Positions 1 through 9,568 of a stretch of DNA of 64,000 nucleotides are shown here, one piece after another. A program made the position numbers and the translations under genes. The stretch comes from CAWAHD01 sp963781785. GTDB lineage: Bacteria > Planctomycetota > Planctomycetia > Isosphaerales > Isosphaeraceae. The stretch lies in the NCBI GenBank assembly GCA_963781785.1, contig CAWAHD010000002.1, positions 5,518,001 to 5,582,000 of the forward strand, read 5' to 3'. Numbering within the stretch: the stretch's first letter is position 1; every line of letters begins with the position of its first letter. Below the pieces are notes generated by a model. That model had not been told where the DNA came from, did not search any database, and was given only the letters and a program-made list of their open reading frames with translations.

Positions 1-989
1 ACCCGCGCTCGATCCAGTGGTGGGTGTTCATCTTGTTCTTCATCGGCTTCATCGTGAAGCTGCCATCGTTCCCGTTCCACACGTGGCTGCCGGACGCACA
101 CGTCGAGGCGCCCACGCCGATCAGCATGATCCTGGCTGGCATCCTGCTCAAGATCGGCGGCTACGGACTGGTGCGGCTGGCCTGGCCGCTGGCACCGGCC
201 GGAGCCTACGACTGGTCGTTCTTTGTCGCCGTCCTGGGCGTTTTCAGCATTCTCTACGGCGCGCTGGTGGCGATGGCGCAGACCGACTTCAAGAAGCTGG
301 TCGCGTATAGTTCGGTCAGCCACATGGGATATGTCACCCTCGGAATGGCCGCCATGGCGATCTTCGCCGCCGACGGATCCAAGCTCGACCCCCGCTTCTA
401 CGCCTACGGCGTCAACGGCGCGATGTTCATGATGCTGGCCCATGGCATCACCTCTGCCGGCATGTTCTTCCTGGTCGGCGTGATCTATGACCGAGCCCAT
501 ACTCGCGACTTAAACAAGTTGGGCGGTCTGGGCAACATCATGCCGTTGTACGGCGCTCTTTCCTATATCATCTTCTTTGGCTCGATGGGGTTGCCGGGGC
601 TGTGCGGATTCGTTGCCGAGGTATTTGTCGTGCTCGCGGCGTTCAATTACAGTCCGCTCCTGGCGGTACTGGCGGCGGCGGCCGTGATCTTGACAGCGGG
701 TTACATCCTGTGGACGGTTCAGCGCGTTTTTCTGGGCAAGAGCGAGACCTGGAAGGGGCTACCGGATCTGAATATCCGCGAGATCGCCATCGCGGTGCCG
801 CTCGTCATTTTCACCATTGCGATGGGCATTTTTCCGCAGCCGCTGGTCCTGAGCTGGATGGGGCCCTCGGTCGACCAGATGGTTCGATCGATGACCACAG
901 CCCCCGAGCTGACACTGCAAGCGCCGCCGGTCCATGCGGCCAACATCCCGCCGCCGTTAGAGCGAACGGGTCTGGTACAGCGGCGTTGA
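1..989 (+). CDS. nuoM: NADH-quinone oxidoreductase subunit M, 3' part
   Basis: This is the C-terminal two thirds of the proton-pumping membrane subunit M of respiratory complex I. The reading frame is open from base 3, so the start lies outside the window. The sequence shows the family hallmark FHTWLPDAH near the beginning, followed by the conserved segments KIGGYGLVR and KKLVAYSSVSHMG, which hold the antiporter-like lysines and the helix-breaking region. Many hydrophobic transmembrane segments follow, ending with a short polar tail. Normal length is about 500 residues and about 328 are visible here. In most genomes nuoN follows nuoM, but here the next gene is an unrelated secreted protein, so either nuoN lies elsewhere or the nuo operon ends here. 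The family assignment is certain. Confidence 0.97.
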   Translation, partial: PRSIQWWVFILFFIGFIVKLPSFPFHTWLPDAHVEAPTPISMILAGILLKIGGYGLVRLAWPLAPAGAYDWSFFVAVLGVFSILYGALVAMAQTDFKKLVAYSSVSHMGYVTLGMAAMAIFAADGSKLDPRFYAYGVNGAMFMMLAHGITSAGMFFLVGVIYDRAHTRDLNKLGGLGNIMPLYGALSYIIFFGSMGLPGLCGFVAEVFVVLAAFNYSPLLAVLAAAAVILTAGYILWTVQRVFLGKSETWKGLPDLNIREIAIAVPLVIFTIAMGIFPQPLVLSWMGPSVDQMVRSMTTAPELTLQAPPVHAANIPPPLERTGLVQRR

Positions 990-1165
990 GAGACGATGCT
1001 CACGAAAGATTCCCTTCGTAACTTTTTGGGCTGACCTTGCATCAATTCCCGAGCCGGGGTAACTTGCGGGCCACGTCGGAGTATCGGCCGGGACTCGGTG
1101 GCCGCTAACGAGCAATGGCAGGGCCCAGGGAAGGTCAAGCGTAGGCAGGAAGGAGTCGAACCGCC

Positions 1166-1807
1166 ATGCGAGCAAGGTCATGGATGGCCGCTCTCGCCTT
1201 GATCGCGGGAACCACGATCGCCGTCGGACGGGCGATGCCGTCTCTGGATTCCAGCGCAGCCGCTGGCCAAGACCAGGGTCAGGCGGCGGACGACAAGAAA
1301 GCGGAATCGACGCGGTCCAAGGTCGACAAATCGAACAAAGACACAGGTCAGGATTCCGCGCGGAACGACAAGACCGAGGAGACTCGACCTCGACCCGGCG
1401 ACGCGAAGCGTCCTGGCGGGAGTGGCCAGTCAGTATTGCTGACGCTCATCATCGCTGGATTGGGCCGCGAGGGTTGCGACATCGAGGTCAAGCCTGGCAA
1501 CGCGAGCTGCAAGTTTCGCGCGGTCAACGAGCATGGAAAGGAAGGTAATCAGCACGTCTCGTCGGCGGGCAAGGCCAAGTTGGAGCTTCGTGACGTCGAA
1601 CTGCGAGGGGCAGACCGAACTTGCTCCGTCGCGATCACGGTCCGCGAGACGGGCCGGCCGCCGAAGACCATTTACCGTGGCTTCCGCCTGACCTCGCAGG
1701 CGAACTCGACCAAAGCCTCGCCCACCGCGCCGCCTTCCAGCGTGGTCTTCTACCTCAGGTCTCCATCGAAGATCGTGCGGGCGGATGAGGCACATTCAAG
1801 AAAGTAA
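1166..1807 (+). CDS. Secreted hypothetical protein with charged linker
   Basis: I do not recognise a family for this 213-residue protein. It begins with two arginines, a hydrophobic stretch at about residues 7-22 and a small-residue cleavage region, so a Sec signal peptide is likely. Residues 30-90 form a low-complexity linker rich in Asp, Lys, Glu and Arg (DDKKAESTRSKVDKSNKD), typical of planctomycete exported proteins. The C-terminal 110 residues look like a small beta domain with three cysteines (GCDIEV, ASCKF, TCSVA). An AGGAAGGAG-like ribosome site lies before the ATG. Nothing in the neighbourhood gives a function. Confidence 0.7.
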   Translation: MRARSWMAALALIAGTTIAVGRAMPSLDSSAAAGQDQGQAADDKKAESTRSKVDKSNKDTGQDSARNDKTEETRPRPGDAKRPGGSGQSVLLTLIIAGLGREGCDIEVKPGNASCKFRAVNEHGKEGNQHVSSAGKAKLELRDVELRGADRTCSVAITVRETGRPPKTIYRGFRLTSQANSTKASPTAPPSSVVFYLRSPSKIVRADEAHSRK

Positions 1808-1827
1808 GCCGAGCGCTGACGGCTGTG

Positions 1828-3186
1828 ATGCCTGAACCCGTCGCGACGTCTGCGACGACATGTGAGCATATGGCCGATTTTCATTTGCCACCTGGGCCGA
1901 AGTATCCCGCCGCCCTTCAAGGGGCCTGGTTGGCGTACCGTCCGTTTCGGTTTCTCGAGTGGTGTCGGGACAACTTTGGCGAGACCTTCACCATCGCGAT
2001 TCCATCGCTCGGGCGCGTATCCATCTTTACACAGCCCGCCGACGTCGAGCGCATTTTCGCGGTGGACGGTCACGTGCTTTCAGGGGGCGCCGCGCAGGCG
2101 CCCCTCGTCGAATTCGCGGGTGACCGATCGCTCATGAAACTGGACGGGGGAGTGCACCGAAAGCATCGCGAGATCCTGGGAAAGGCGCGTCAAGCCCACG
2201 GACCTGCCCGACGGCGGCGGAGCAGCCCTGGAACGAATCCGCGCGATCGTGGGAACCTGGCCGGTTAGGCGACGGTTCGACCTCGGCGTTGTGCTCGACC
2301 GGCTGGCGCTCAACCTGGTTGCCGATCTGGGACTGGGCGAACAAGCGAAGGACTTGGTCCGAGCAGGATCGAGGACGATGCGGGATCTCCAACGCGCATC
2401 AAGGCCCATGGGCTTGTTCCGGAAGGCCTTGGTGCCGCGTAGTCGTTCTCAGTTCGCGGGCATCCGGCGGATCACTGAGTCGTATCTCGATTCGAGGTTC
2501 AGTCCTGCCGATCATTCTTCGGCGCGCGAGCGCCGTGTATCTTTGATCGCATGACGTCGGGGTGCCCTGCGCAGGGCACGAGCTTCGGCGCCGACGATGC
2601 CCGCGACGAGATGATGACGCTGCTGGTGGCCATGATGGCCGGATTGTCATGCGGGATGAAGCACGCGTTTTACTGGATCCTGCGCACTCCAGGCACGCAG
2701 GACCGTCTTGCAGAGGCGGCGGACCGTGTCCCCGGAGCGGAGACTCCACAGGCGATCATCCGGCGCCCGTATCTGGACGCCGTATGCAAGGAGGTCCTCA
2801 GATATTGCCCGGATATCCCGTTTGCGGTCCGGCGGGCGACGGCCGAGGTCGAGATCGGCGCCTGGAGGCTCCCTGCCGGATCGACGGCGGGCATCGGCAT
2901 CTACCTTACGCACCGGCGTGCCAAGAGCTTCGCCGACCCGGAGCGATTCTGGCCCGAACGGTTTTTGAGCGCCCGCCCGTCGCGATTCGAGTACCTCCCT
3001 TTCGGGGGCGGCCGGCGGGGCTGCGTAGCTGGTCCATTGTACGTCCTCATGCAGAAGTTGATCCTGTCGGCAGTCGCCGAGAGATTCCGGCTTCGCCTTT
3101 GCGACTCGCGCGAGAACCCTGTTACGCTGATGGCGATCGTCTCAACGCTGTCGCGGCCGCTCTGGGTGATCGCCGAGCCGTCCTGA
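1828..3186 (+). pseudogene. Cytochrome P450, interrupted by two frameshifts
   Basis: The three pieces together make one cytochrome P450 of about 450 residues. Piece one (1828 to about 2195) has the N-terminal proline-rich LPPGPKYPA and the C-helix region LDGGVHRKHREILGKA. Piece two, in the next frame (about 2200-2550), continues with FDLGVVLDRLALNLVADLGLG. Piece three (from about 2520 on) returns to the first frame and holds a weak I-helix (LLVAMMAGLSCGMKHA, lacking the usual acid-threonine pair), the ExxR motif in KEVLRYCP, and the heme loop FGGGRRGCVAG with its cysteine thiolate. The two shifts compensate each other. An 18-bp perfect palindrome lies just after the second. A substrate cannot be inferred, but the following glycosyltransferase suggests tailoring of a lipid or secondary metabolite. 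The breaks may be real decay or sequence errors. The alternative start at 1870 is also possible. Confidence 0.82.
2562..2579. repeat. 18-bp perfect palindrome inside the P450
   Basis: GTGCCCTGC is followed directly by its reverse complement GCAGGGCAC. It lies in the P450 reading frame just before the I-helix, where it encodes part of a linker that P450s normally do not need, so it may be an inserted palindromic repeat. Confidence 0.6.
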
Positions 3187-3238
3187 GCCCCGGCACTTCC
3201 TGCACGCCTTGGCCTTGCAATCCGCGAACGTGAGAGGG

Positions 3239-4501
3239 ATGTCCACCTTGAACGTACTGCTCGTTGCCTTGGGCTCCGCCGGTGATGTGTTTCCCTTTCT
3301 TGCCCTGGGTCAAGGTTTGCGGGCCCTCGGGCATCGCGTTACCCTGCTCACCAACAGCCATTTCGAAGGGCTCGTTCGACGCACCGCGCTCGATTTCGTA
3401 GAGCTTGGCGACGAGGCCGACTATCAATCGATCACCAACGACCCGACGCTGTGGAGCCCCATCCAGGGAATCCGCCGCGTCGCCAAGTGGCTGATCCTCG
3501 GCTACATGCGCCGGACGTTCGAGATACTGCGGGATCGGAACCGCCCCGGAGACACTGTGATCGCCGCACCGCTGACGGCGTTCGGAGCTCGGATCGCCCA
3601 GGAGCGGCTGGGGATACCGTTGGTGACCGTGGGTCTGCAGCCGTCCGCGCTTCGGAGCTCCCTGCAACCGCCGATCGTGAGACCGCTACCGCTATCGCGA
3701 CATCTGCCAAGCTGGAACCGTCTCCTGTACGCGCTGGCGGACCGCGTCGCGTTCAACCCGCTCGTACGCGAGGAGACCAACGCCTTTCGCACCGAGCTAG
3801 GGCTGGGCCCGATCCGAGGTTCGTTTCCGGAGTGGGCTTTTTCGCCGGCGCGGATTCTCGGCCTGTTTCCGGAGTGGTTTGCGCCTCGAGCTGCCGACTG
3901 GCCAAAAACGGTGCAATTGTGTCAGTTTCCCCTTTACGACGCAGACGACCACGCACCGCTTTCGCCCGAGGTGGCACGGTTTCTCGACGCGGACGAACCA
4001 CCGATTGTTTTTACTCCTGGCTCGGCCATGCGGCATTCGCGGGAGTTTTTCGAGGCTGCCGTGATGGGATGCCGATTTCTGGGTGCCCGCGGGCTGCTGG
4101 TGTCGCCGTTTCGCGACCAGATCCCGCACGGGCTGCCGTCCTCCGTGCAGTGGGTTGATTCGGTCCCGTTCGGCCGCTTGTTTCCGCGTTCGGCCGCCGT
4201 CGTTCACCACGGAGGAATCGGCACGTCAGCCCAGGCGCTCAGGGCCGGAGCTCCTCAGCTCGTCATGCCGATGGCATTTGACCAGCATGATAATGCGGAC
4301 CGGCTCGAGCGCCTAGGCGTCGCCACGACGCTTCCGCGTCGGCGGTTCCGCGGCCGCGCGGTCGCCCGGACTCTGCGCGACCTGCGCGAATCACGCGCCG
4401 TGGCCGCGTCCTGTCGCTCGTTGCGTGAACGTCTCGAGCAAAATGCCTCGGTCGGAGAAGCCTGCCGCTGGATCGAGCAAGCCTTGGCTGGCGTGCCATG
4501 A
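3239..4501 (+). CDS. Family-1 glycosyltransferase (UGT/MGT-like)
   Basis: This 420-residue GT-B enzyme is related to macrolide and sterol/lipid glycosyltransferases that move a sugar from a nucleotide donor to a small lipophilic acceptor. The N-terminal Rossmann half opens with NVLLVALGSAGDVFPFLALG, with the glycine-rich acceptor-side loop. The C-terminal half has the donor-site signature HHGGIGTSAQALRAGAPQ followed by PMAFDQHDNADRLERLGV, where the DQ pair normally contacts the sugar. No membrane segment is visible. The chosen ATG follows GAGAGGG closely; an upstream in-frame start at 3209 lacks such a site. It lies 52 bases after the P450 and was probably co-transcribed with it. The donor and acceptor are unknown. 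Confidence 0.9.
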   Translation: MSTLNVLLVALGSAGDVFPFLALGQGLRALGHRVTLLTNSHFEGLVRRTALDFVELGDEADYQSITNDPTLWSPIQGIRRVAKWLILGYMRRTFEILRDRNRPGDTVIAAPLTAFGARIAQERLGIPLVTVGLQPSALRSSLQPPIVRPLPLSRHLPSWNRLLYALADRVAFNPLVREETNAFRTELGLGPIRGSFPEWAFSPARILGLFPEWFAPRAADWPKTVQLCQFPLYDADDHAPLSPEVARFLDADEPPIVFTPGSAMRHSREFFEAAVMGCRFLGARGLLVSPFRDQIPHGLPSSVQWVDSVPFGRLFPRSAAVVHHGGIGTSAQALRAGAPQLVMPMAFDQHDNADRLERLGVATTLPRRRFRGRAVARTLRDLRESRAVAASCRSLRERLEQNASVGEACRWIEQALAGVP

Positions 4502-4547
4502 TCGATTCGGACGACTTCGGGCATTGGCGTCGCGAGGGCGTCGCGCG

Positions 4548-5003
4548 TCATTTCAAAATGAACGGCTTTAACTGATTGGGCTCAGCGAGCACGGTGACCA
4601 GGATCCCAGAGCTGTCCTCGTCGGTGTATTTGAACGGAAACAGCGATTTCTTGGACTTCGGGTTCACATGGGCCTGCGGGGCTTCGATGCGAACCTTATA
4701 TTCGCCGGGTGGTGCTCCTGCTCCGGAGCCGCCGGTGTCCAGCGAGAATGACCCGTCCGCGGCGATTTGTGCGCTCGGCGTCACGGAAAGGTCGGATTTG
4801 GGAACGAAGTAGATCCAGCCCGAAGTGAGCGGCTTGCCATCAGCCAGCAGAACCTTGCCGGTGACCTGGTACACCGTGAGCGACGGCAGCCTGTCGGAAC
4901 TCTGACAGCCGCATAGGACCGCCAGCAGGCCCGCTACCACGGAGCCCGACCAGAGGGCGCGAGATATCGTTCGATCCATCGTCGTTCGCAGGAGTATACG
5001 CAA
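4548..5003 (-). CDS. Planctomycete-type lipoprotein, carboxypeptidase-regulatory-like
   Basis: This is a small exported lipoprotein of 151 residues. The N-terminus is positively charged, then hydrophobic (VVAGLLAVLCGC), and the last cysteine is the probable lipidation site. The mature part contains the pattern VTGKVLLADGKPLTSGWIYF, DGSFSLDTG and PPGEYKVRIEA, which is the transthyretin-like beta sandwich common in planctomycete small lipoproteins. It sits 92 bases downstream of a DUF1559 gene on the same strand, and the same pairing recurs twice more in this window. The start is a TTG with GGAG upstream; an internal ATG at 4979 would give an equally good signal peptide. The function is unknown; a cell-surface role is inferred. 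Confidence 0.85.
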   Translation of the reverse strand: MRILLRTTMDRTISRALWSGSVVAGLLAVLCGCQSSDRLPSLTVYQVTGKVLLADGKPLTSGWIYFVPKSDLSVTPSAQIAADGSFSLDTGGSGAGAPPGEYKVRIEAPQAHVNPKSKKSLFPFKYTDEDSSGILVTVLAEPNQLKPFILK

Positions 5004-5095
5004 GACAGAGTCTCCACAATATGATTATAGATAAATTGATGGGTCGGCGGATCGCAGATCCCCCGACCCCGAGCGCTCGATAACTGAACAATGGA

Positions 5096-6169
5096 TCAGT
5101 ACTGGTCGGAGGAGAGGGTTTCACCACTCGCAAGAGACAAGAGCGAGCGGAACGCCACCAGGTTGACGGAGTCCTTGATGAAGTGCACCAAGCCATCGCC
5201 GAACAGAGCGTTCACACCGCCGGGGTGGAACGAATAAGGCTCCTCGTTCGGGCCTGCCTGGTTCCCAGCCGTGGCGATCGTCGTCGGCCATGGAACGCCT
5301 TCATTCGTCGGGATTCCCTTGTTATTCGGCTGCCCGGAGGTACCGAATGCGGCGCCCGGGTCGGCCCAACGCCAAAAGCGATGCCGTGCACCGTTCAGGT
5401 ATCCGGCAGGACCAAGCCCGCGGATGAAAAGATACTGACTCTCGAAATACTGGCTTACGAAACGTTCATCGCGGCCGGCGCACTCGATGATTGCGATCGT
5501 GTTTGAGAGCCCGTCGGTGCACTCGCTGATCGTGGTCTTGCCGTCTTTCAGCAACCCTTTGACAGCCAGCGTCTTGTTGCGATAGGGGACGATCGGCGTC
5601 GACCCGACACCCCCGGTCGCGAGCGCGCCGAACTGGTCGTTGATATCGGTATAGACCGATGGAGCATAATCCATGTAGCCGTAGCCGAGGCCCGCGGCCT
5701 GTTCGTAGGGCGAGGCGTTGGGATCAGCAGCAGCGGTGTCTCGCGTCGACGACCGCGCGGTGGACGGGCAGACAAATACACTGATCGACGGCGAGGCGGC
5801 CGTGAAGTTGCCGCCGCTGGCATCATTGTACTCGTAAGAATAGTTCATCGCATTGAACAGCGTCGTCGCTTCCATGTACCCGAGAATACGCGCCTGGACG
5901 CTGAACCCAGTGTCGGGAAACATGACTGACGGCGGCACCGTCGTCAGATTGATGGACTTGCAGGCCGGTGGGAATGCGCCCACGCTGTTCTCGTAGTTGA
6001 ATAACGCGAGGCCCATTTGCTTGAGGTTGTTGGTGCACTGGGACCGCCGCGCCGCTTCACGCGCCGATTGCACCGCCGGCAGCAAGAGCGCGATCAGGAC
6101 CGCAATGATCGCGATCACCACCAACAGTTCAATCAGGGTAAACCCCCTTCGGGAAACCCGCTGAGTCAT
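5096..6169 (-). CDS. DUF1559 prepilin-type protein
   Basis: This is a 357-residue member of the very large planctomycete DUF1559 family, thought to form pseudopilin-like surface or secretion structures. It starts with a type IV prepilin signal (RRGFTLIELLVVIAIIAVL) in which the peptidase would cut before the phenylalanine, followed by a hydrophobic helix and QSAREAARRSQCTNNLKQ. The C-terminal signature is complete: SDGLSNTIAIIECAG, the FHPGGVNALFGDG segment and the terminal LSSDQY. A GAGGAGAG ribosome site precedes the start. It is the first gene of a two-gene unit with the downstream lipoprotein. The reading frame is intact, unlike the other two copies in the window. Confidence 0.95.
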   Translation of the reverse strand: MTQRVSRRGFTLIELLVVIAIIAVLIALLLPAVQSAREAARRSQCTNNLKQMGLALFNYENSVGAFPPACKSINLTTVPPSVMFPDTGFSVQARILGYMEATTLFNAMNYSYEYNDASGGNFTAASPSISVFVCPSTARSSTRDTAAADPNASPYEQAAGLGYGYMDYAPSVYTDINDQFGALATGGVGSTPIVPYRNKTLAVKGLLKDGKTTISECTDGLSNTIAIIECAGRDERFVSQYFESQYLFIRGLGPAGYLNGARHRFWRWADPGAAFGTSGQPNNKGIPTNEGVPWPTTIATAGNQAGPNEEPYSFHPGGVNALFGDGLVHFIKDSVNLVAFRSLLSLASGETLSSDQY

Positions 6170-6643
6170 TACAGTCTCTCCTCGTCAGAAAAAGGTTCGA
6201 ACTCAGTTCTCTGTTCGCTTATCGACTTCATCACGATTTCCGATTCTGATAATTCCGACCGAACGAGTCAAGTATAATCTCGGTCGAATAAGTCGGGATT
6301 CTTGAAGTGATGATTTTAGAGAACGTAACCGCTCACAGCCAACCATAACGCGAACCTCAGGAGCCACGCAGACGAGCTCTTGCGGGCCAGTCGGAGACCT
6401 GGCACTTGTTCTCTAACACTCTATTTAATAACCATTAGTGACTATTCATCGCGGGGCAGGAAGAACATGATGGAGCGATGCGGACCAACACGTTAGGATC
6501 TTGGGACGTGCGATGTCTCAACCCGCACAATGTGATTGACATGATTGATTTGATGGTGGATTGGTATCGATCTGGTGAAAGAAGCCGATCAATCGGGCTC
6601 GGCGCTGGATCGGGGCCGGTATCGAGACGAAGGGTGGAAGTCC
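6170..6643. other. Divergent intergenic region with a candidate operator
   Basis: This 474-base stretch separates the DUF1559 gene from the asparaginase gene and is AT-richer than its surroundings. On the plus strand a TATAAT box (6273-6278) lies between the two arms of an inverted repeat, CGACCGA (6256-6262) and TCGGTCG (6280-6286). No good -35 box stands at the right distance. I see no convincing coding sequence here. Confidence 0.4.
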
Positions 6644-7693
6644 ATGCAACAGTCTGTGAGCCGGCGTCGCTTCATGGGCACGACGGCAGCCGCGAGTTTG
6701 AGCACACTGGCGATCGGCGCGACGCCCGTGAAGCCAGCCGGATCAAAACGACCAATCGTCGTCGCGAGTGGCAACGGCATTCGCGCTGTCGAGAAGGCAA
6801 TGGAGCTGATCAAGAATGGCCATGACCCGCTCGACGCGGCGATCGAGGGGGTGGCCATCGTCGAAGCTGACCCCAAGGACCATTCGGTGGGCCTCGGGGG
6901 TTTGCCCAACGAAGACGGGGTCGTCGAGCTGGATGCGGCGGTGATGCACGGACCGACCCACGGCGGCGGCTCGGTCGCATCGATCCGGAACATCATGCAT
7001 CCCGCAGCCGTCGCTCGCCTGGTGATGCAGCGCACACGGCACTGTCTTTTAGTCGGCGAAGGTGCGCTCCGGTTTGCCAGGGCGCACGGCTTTCCCGAAG
7101 TCAATTTACTAACCGACGAAAGCCGGCGGATCTGGCTTCACTGGAAAGAGACCCACGACCCGAAGGACGACTGGCTTCCGCCATCTCAGGAAAAGGTTGC
7201 TGCCTTGATCCAAGAGTACGTGACCAACCGGATTACGGGCACGATCCACTGCTCGGTGCTTGATACACATGGCGAACTGGGTTGCACGACCACGACCTCG
7301 GGTTTGTCCTGGAAGATCCCAGGGCGCGTCGGCGATTCGCCGATCCTCGGCGCAGGCTTATACCTCGACAACGAGGTGGGCTCGGCCGGCTCAACGGGTG
7401 TGGGGGAGGCCAACCTTCTGAACCTTTCGAGCTACCTGGTGGTTGAAGGCATGAGGCACGGCCTGCATCCGAAGGACGCGATCATGGAAACGTGCAAGCG
7501 AATTGCTGCCACCAGCATCCGCGACCCGAAGCGGCGGCGGTCCGATGGCAAGACGACGTTCAACGTGTCATTTTACGCCGTCAACAAGGACGGCAAGTTC
7601 GCTGGCGGATCGATTTACCCCGCAGGTAAGCTGGCCATCCACGATGGCGATTCGGCCCGACTCGTGCCCCTCGATCCGCTCTATCCAAAGTGA
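6644..7693 (+). CDS. Tat-exported glycosylasparaginase (Ntn-hydrolase)
   Basis: This 349-residue protein belongs to the N4-(beta-N-acetylglucosaminyl)-L-asparaginase / isoaspartyl peptidase family, which cleaves asparagine amides after self-processing. A twin-arginine signal (SRRRFMG, residues 6-12) is followed by a short hydrophobic region, so it should be exported folded. The family segments are the DPLDAAIEG helix, the self-cleavage site before Thr200 in GTIHCSV (the new N-terminal nucleophile), and the substrate-binding loop GRVGDSPILGAGLY with the later GSAGSTGVGE. Length and order fit the family. The start at 6644 is preceded by AGGGTGGAAG; an in-frame start at 6575 would push the Tat motif too far inside. 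It stands alone and ends at a strong hairpin. Confidence 0.92.
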   Translation: MQQSVSRRRFMGTTAAASLSTLAIGATPVKPAGSKRPIVVASGNGIRAVEKAMELIKNGHDPLDAAIEGVAIVEADPKDHSVGLGGLPNEDGVVELDAAVMHGPTHGGGSVASIRNIMHPAAVARLVMQRTRHCLLVGEGALRFARAHGFPEVNLLTDESRRIWLHWKETHDPKDDWLPPSQEKVAALIQEYVTNRITGTIHCSVLDTHGELGCTTTTSGLSWKIPGRVGDSPILGAGLYLDNEVGSAGSTGVGEANLLNLSSYLVVEGMRHGLHPKDAIMETCKRIAATSIRDPKRRRSDGKTTFNVSFYAVNKDGKFAGGSIYPAGKLAIHDGDSARLVPLDPLYPK

Positions 7694-7708
7694 CGGTGAG
7701 CCAGCCCA

Positions 7709-7732
7709 AGGTCGTGTCGCGGGACACGACCT
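7709..7732 (+). terminator. Perfect 10-bp stem hairpin after the asparaginase gene
   Basis: AGGTCGTGTC and GACACGACCT pair without mismatch around a four-base GCGG loop, 16 bases after the stop codon. There is only a TTT downstream, so it may be a terminator without a strong U-tract or a dispersed palindromic repeat. Confidence 0.55.
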
Positions 7733-7812
7733 CGGGTTTGCGGCCGCAGCAATAATCCATGCATCGCCGTACTGGCGACTTCGCCAGAAAAACGGTGTGA
7801 ACTTCCGGCGTA

Positions 7813-8912
7813 TTAATACTGATCGGCCGAGATCACTTCACCGCCGGCGCAGGTGACCAAGCCCCGCAACGTGACCACGTTGACGGAATCCTTGAGGAAG
7901 CGAACGCTGCCGTCGCCCATCAGGACGTTGCAACCTCCCGGGTGGAACGCGAACAGCTCGTCGTTATTGCCGGCGTTGGTGCCTTGGGCGACGAACGGGC
8001 CCGTTTCGGTCCAGGCAACCGCCTCGTGGTCGGGGCGGTACTTATTGTTAGGACCCCCAGAGACGCCGAACGCCGAATCGGGCTCGGCCCAGCGCCAGAA
8101 GCGGCGGTAGACGGGAACCGTCAAGCCCGCGGGACCTTGGCCGAGAATCGGCCGGGGATTAAATCCATCAAAATAGGCTTCGGTGTAAGGACTATCGTAC
8201 CGGGGATCGCGACCCGCGTCCTCGCCGATCATGATCGTGTTGCTGGTGCCGTCTGTGATCTCGGCGATCCGGGTTTTGCCCTGATGGAGCAAACCATTGA
8301 CCCGTGTAAACTTGTTTCGATAAGGCGTCGCCGGGAAGCTGGTTGCGTAGAGGGTTCGACCCAATGGGTCGATGTCGACGTAGTTGGTCGCGCCGTAATC
8401 GGTGTAACCGTAGCCGTTGTTGACCACCGAAGCCGTGTCGTAGGGGTCGATGCCATCTCGGCCGCCGTCGGGGCGCGGGTTGACGAGGGGCAGAGAAAGA
8501 TGTTGACGACGGTCGAAGCGCCCGTGTAATTCATCCCGGTCGCTTCGTTGTAGTCGGTGTTGAAATTGAAGGCGTTGAACGACGCATTGCCCTCCATGAA
8601 CGGCATGATTCGGGCCAAGGCGCTCCACCCACCGTCGACGAACTGGGTCACTGGGGCCGCGCCGGCCGCCACGTTGAAGTTCGTTGACTCGCCCGAAGGG
8701 GGGAAAGAACCGGTCGAGGACTCGTAGTTGAACATGCCGAGACCGATCTGTTTGAGATTGTTGGTGCACTGGGCGCGGCGAGCGGCCTCGCGCGCCGACT
8801 GCACGGCGGGAAGCAGAAGGGCGATCAAGACCGCGATGATCGCGATCACCACCAAGAGCTCGATCAGGGTGAAGGCCGACCGGCCAGAAGAAGACTGCGT
8901 CCGAAGCTGCAT
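7813..8912 (-). CDS. DUF1559 prepilin-type protein, one frameshift
   Basis: This is the second DUF1559 gene. The N-terminal part has the prepilin signal GRSAFTLIELLVVIAIIAVL and QSAREAARRAQCTNNLKQ, up to NIFLCPSSTRAP. The rest continues in another frame with RDGIDPYDTASVV, ITDGTSNTIMIGEDAG, FHPGGCNVLMGDGSV and the C-terminal VISADQY. The break lies at about 8465-8490, in a GC-rich CCCCGACGGCGGCCG stretch, and one base change restores about 365 residues. I favour a sequence error because both halves are well conserved. The chosen ATG has GGAGA nine bases upstream; a longer form starting at 8939 is possible. It lies 149 bases downstream of a lipoprotein gene. Confidence 0.88.
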
Positions 8913-9061
8913 CAGTTGTTGTCTCCAGCTATGGTGCAAAGGCTCAAGGAACTAGGAAAACGAGGTGACGGTTGAGACTCGATGGCGAGCAGGAAGTCGA
9001 GTCGATACCCGGGGATGCGTATGCGCTTGAACGCATCAGCAGCGCGCATGCGAACGACGAT

Positions 9062-9568
9062 TCATCGTTCCCCTTTTCGGCCCGCTTCCGCTTGCTCAGA
9101 TTGTTTGGTCAGCTTGAATTCAAAATCATTGCCGGACGCGTCAGGCTTGACCGTCGCTTTCAAGTCCGACGAATCTTCGTCGGCGTATCTCCCCGGGAAC
9201 GGCAGGGACGCTTTCTGCTTGGCAAGGCCACCCTTCGCGGCAGGCAGCTTCGACTCGTCGACCTCGAGGCGGACCCGGTAGTCCCCTTCCGGCAAGCCGT
9301 CGCCAGTGCTTCCCTTCATCACGAAGCTGCCGTCGCTCTCGATGGTAGCCGGTGCGGTCACCGCTGGCTTGCCCCCCACGAAAACGATTCGCCCCGAGGT
9401 GAGCGGCTTTCCATCCGGCAGCACGACCCGACCCTTGACCGGGTAGAGGGTCAACGACGCAATCGAGTTGCTCTCGCAGCCGGCCAAGCCGAGCAATACC
9501 GTGGCGCTCAGGAAGAGCGCCGCACGGCGAAAGACGGCCTGCGCCGTCGAAGAGACATACAAACTCAT
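9062..9568 (-). CDS. Planctomycete-type lipoprotein, carboxypeptidase-regulatory-like
   Basis: This 168-residue lipoprotein is a clear relative of the one at 4548-5003. It has a signal with the lipobox LLGLAGC, then a beta-sandwich with VKGRVVLPDGKPLTSGRIVF, DGSFVMKG and LPEGDYRVRLEV. Both share a C-terminal YADEDSS / YTDEDSS motif, so they are probably paralogues. The C-terminus ends in charged residues (EQAEAGRKGER). Here the order is lipoprotein first and DUF1559 second, the reverse of the first pair, which argues against a simple tandem duplication. A GAGAAAG ribosome site precedes the start. Confidence 0.85.
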   Translation of the reverse strand: MSLYVSSTAQAVFRRAALFLSATVLLGLAGCESNSIASLTLYPVKGRVVLPDGKPLTSGRIVFVGGKPAVTAPATIESDGSFVMKGSTGDGLPEGDYRVRLEVDESKLPAAKGGLAKQKASLPFPGRYADEDSSDLKATVKPDASGNDFEFKLTKQSEQAEAGRKGER

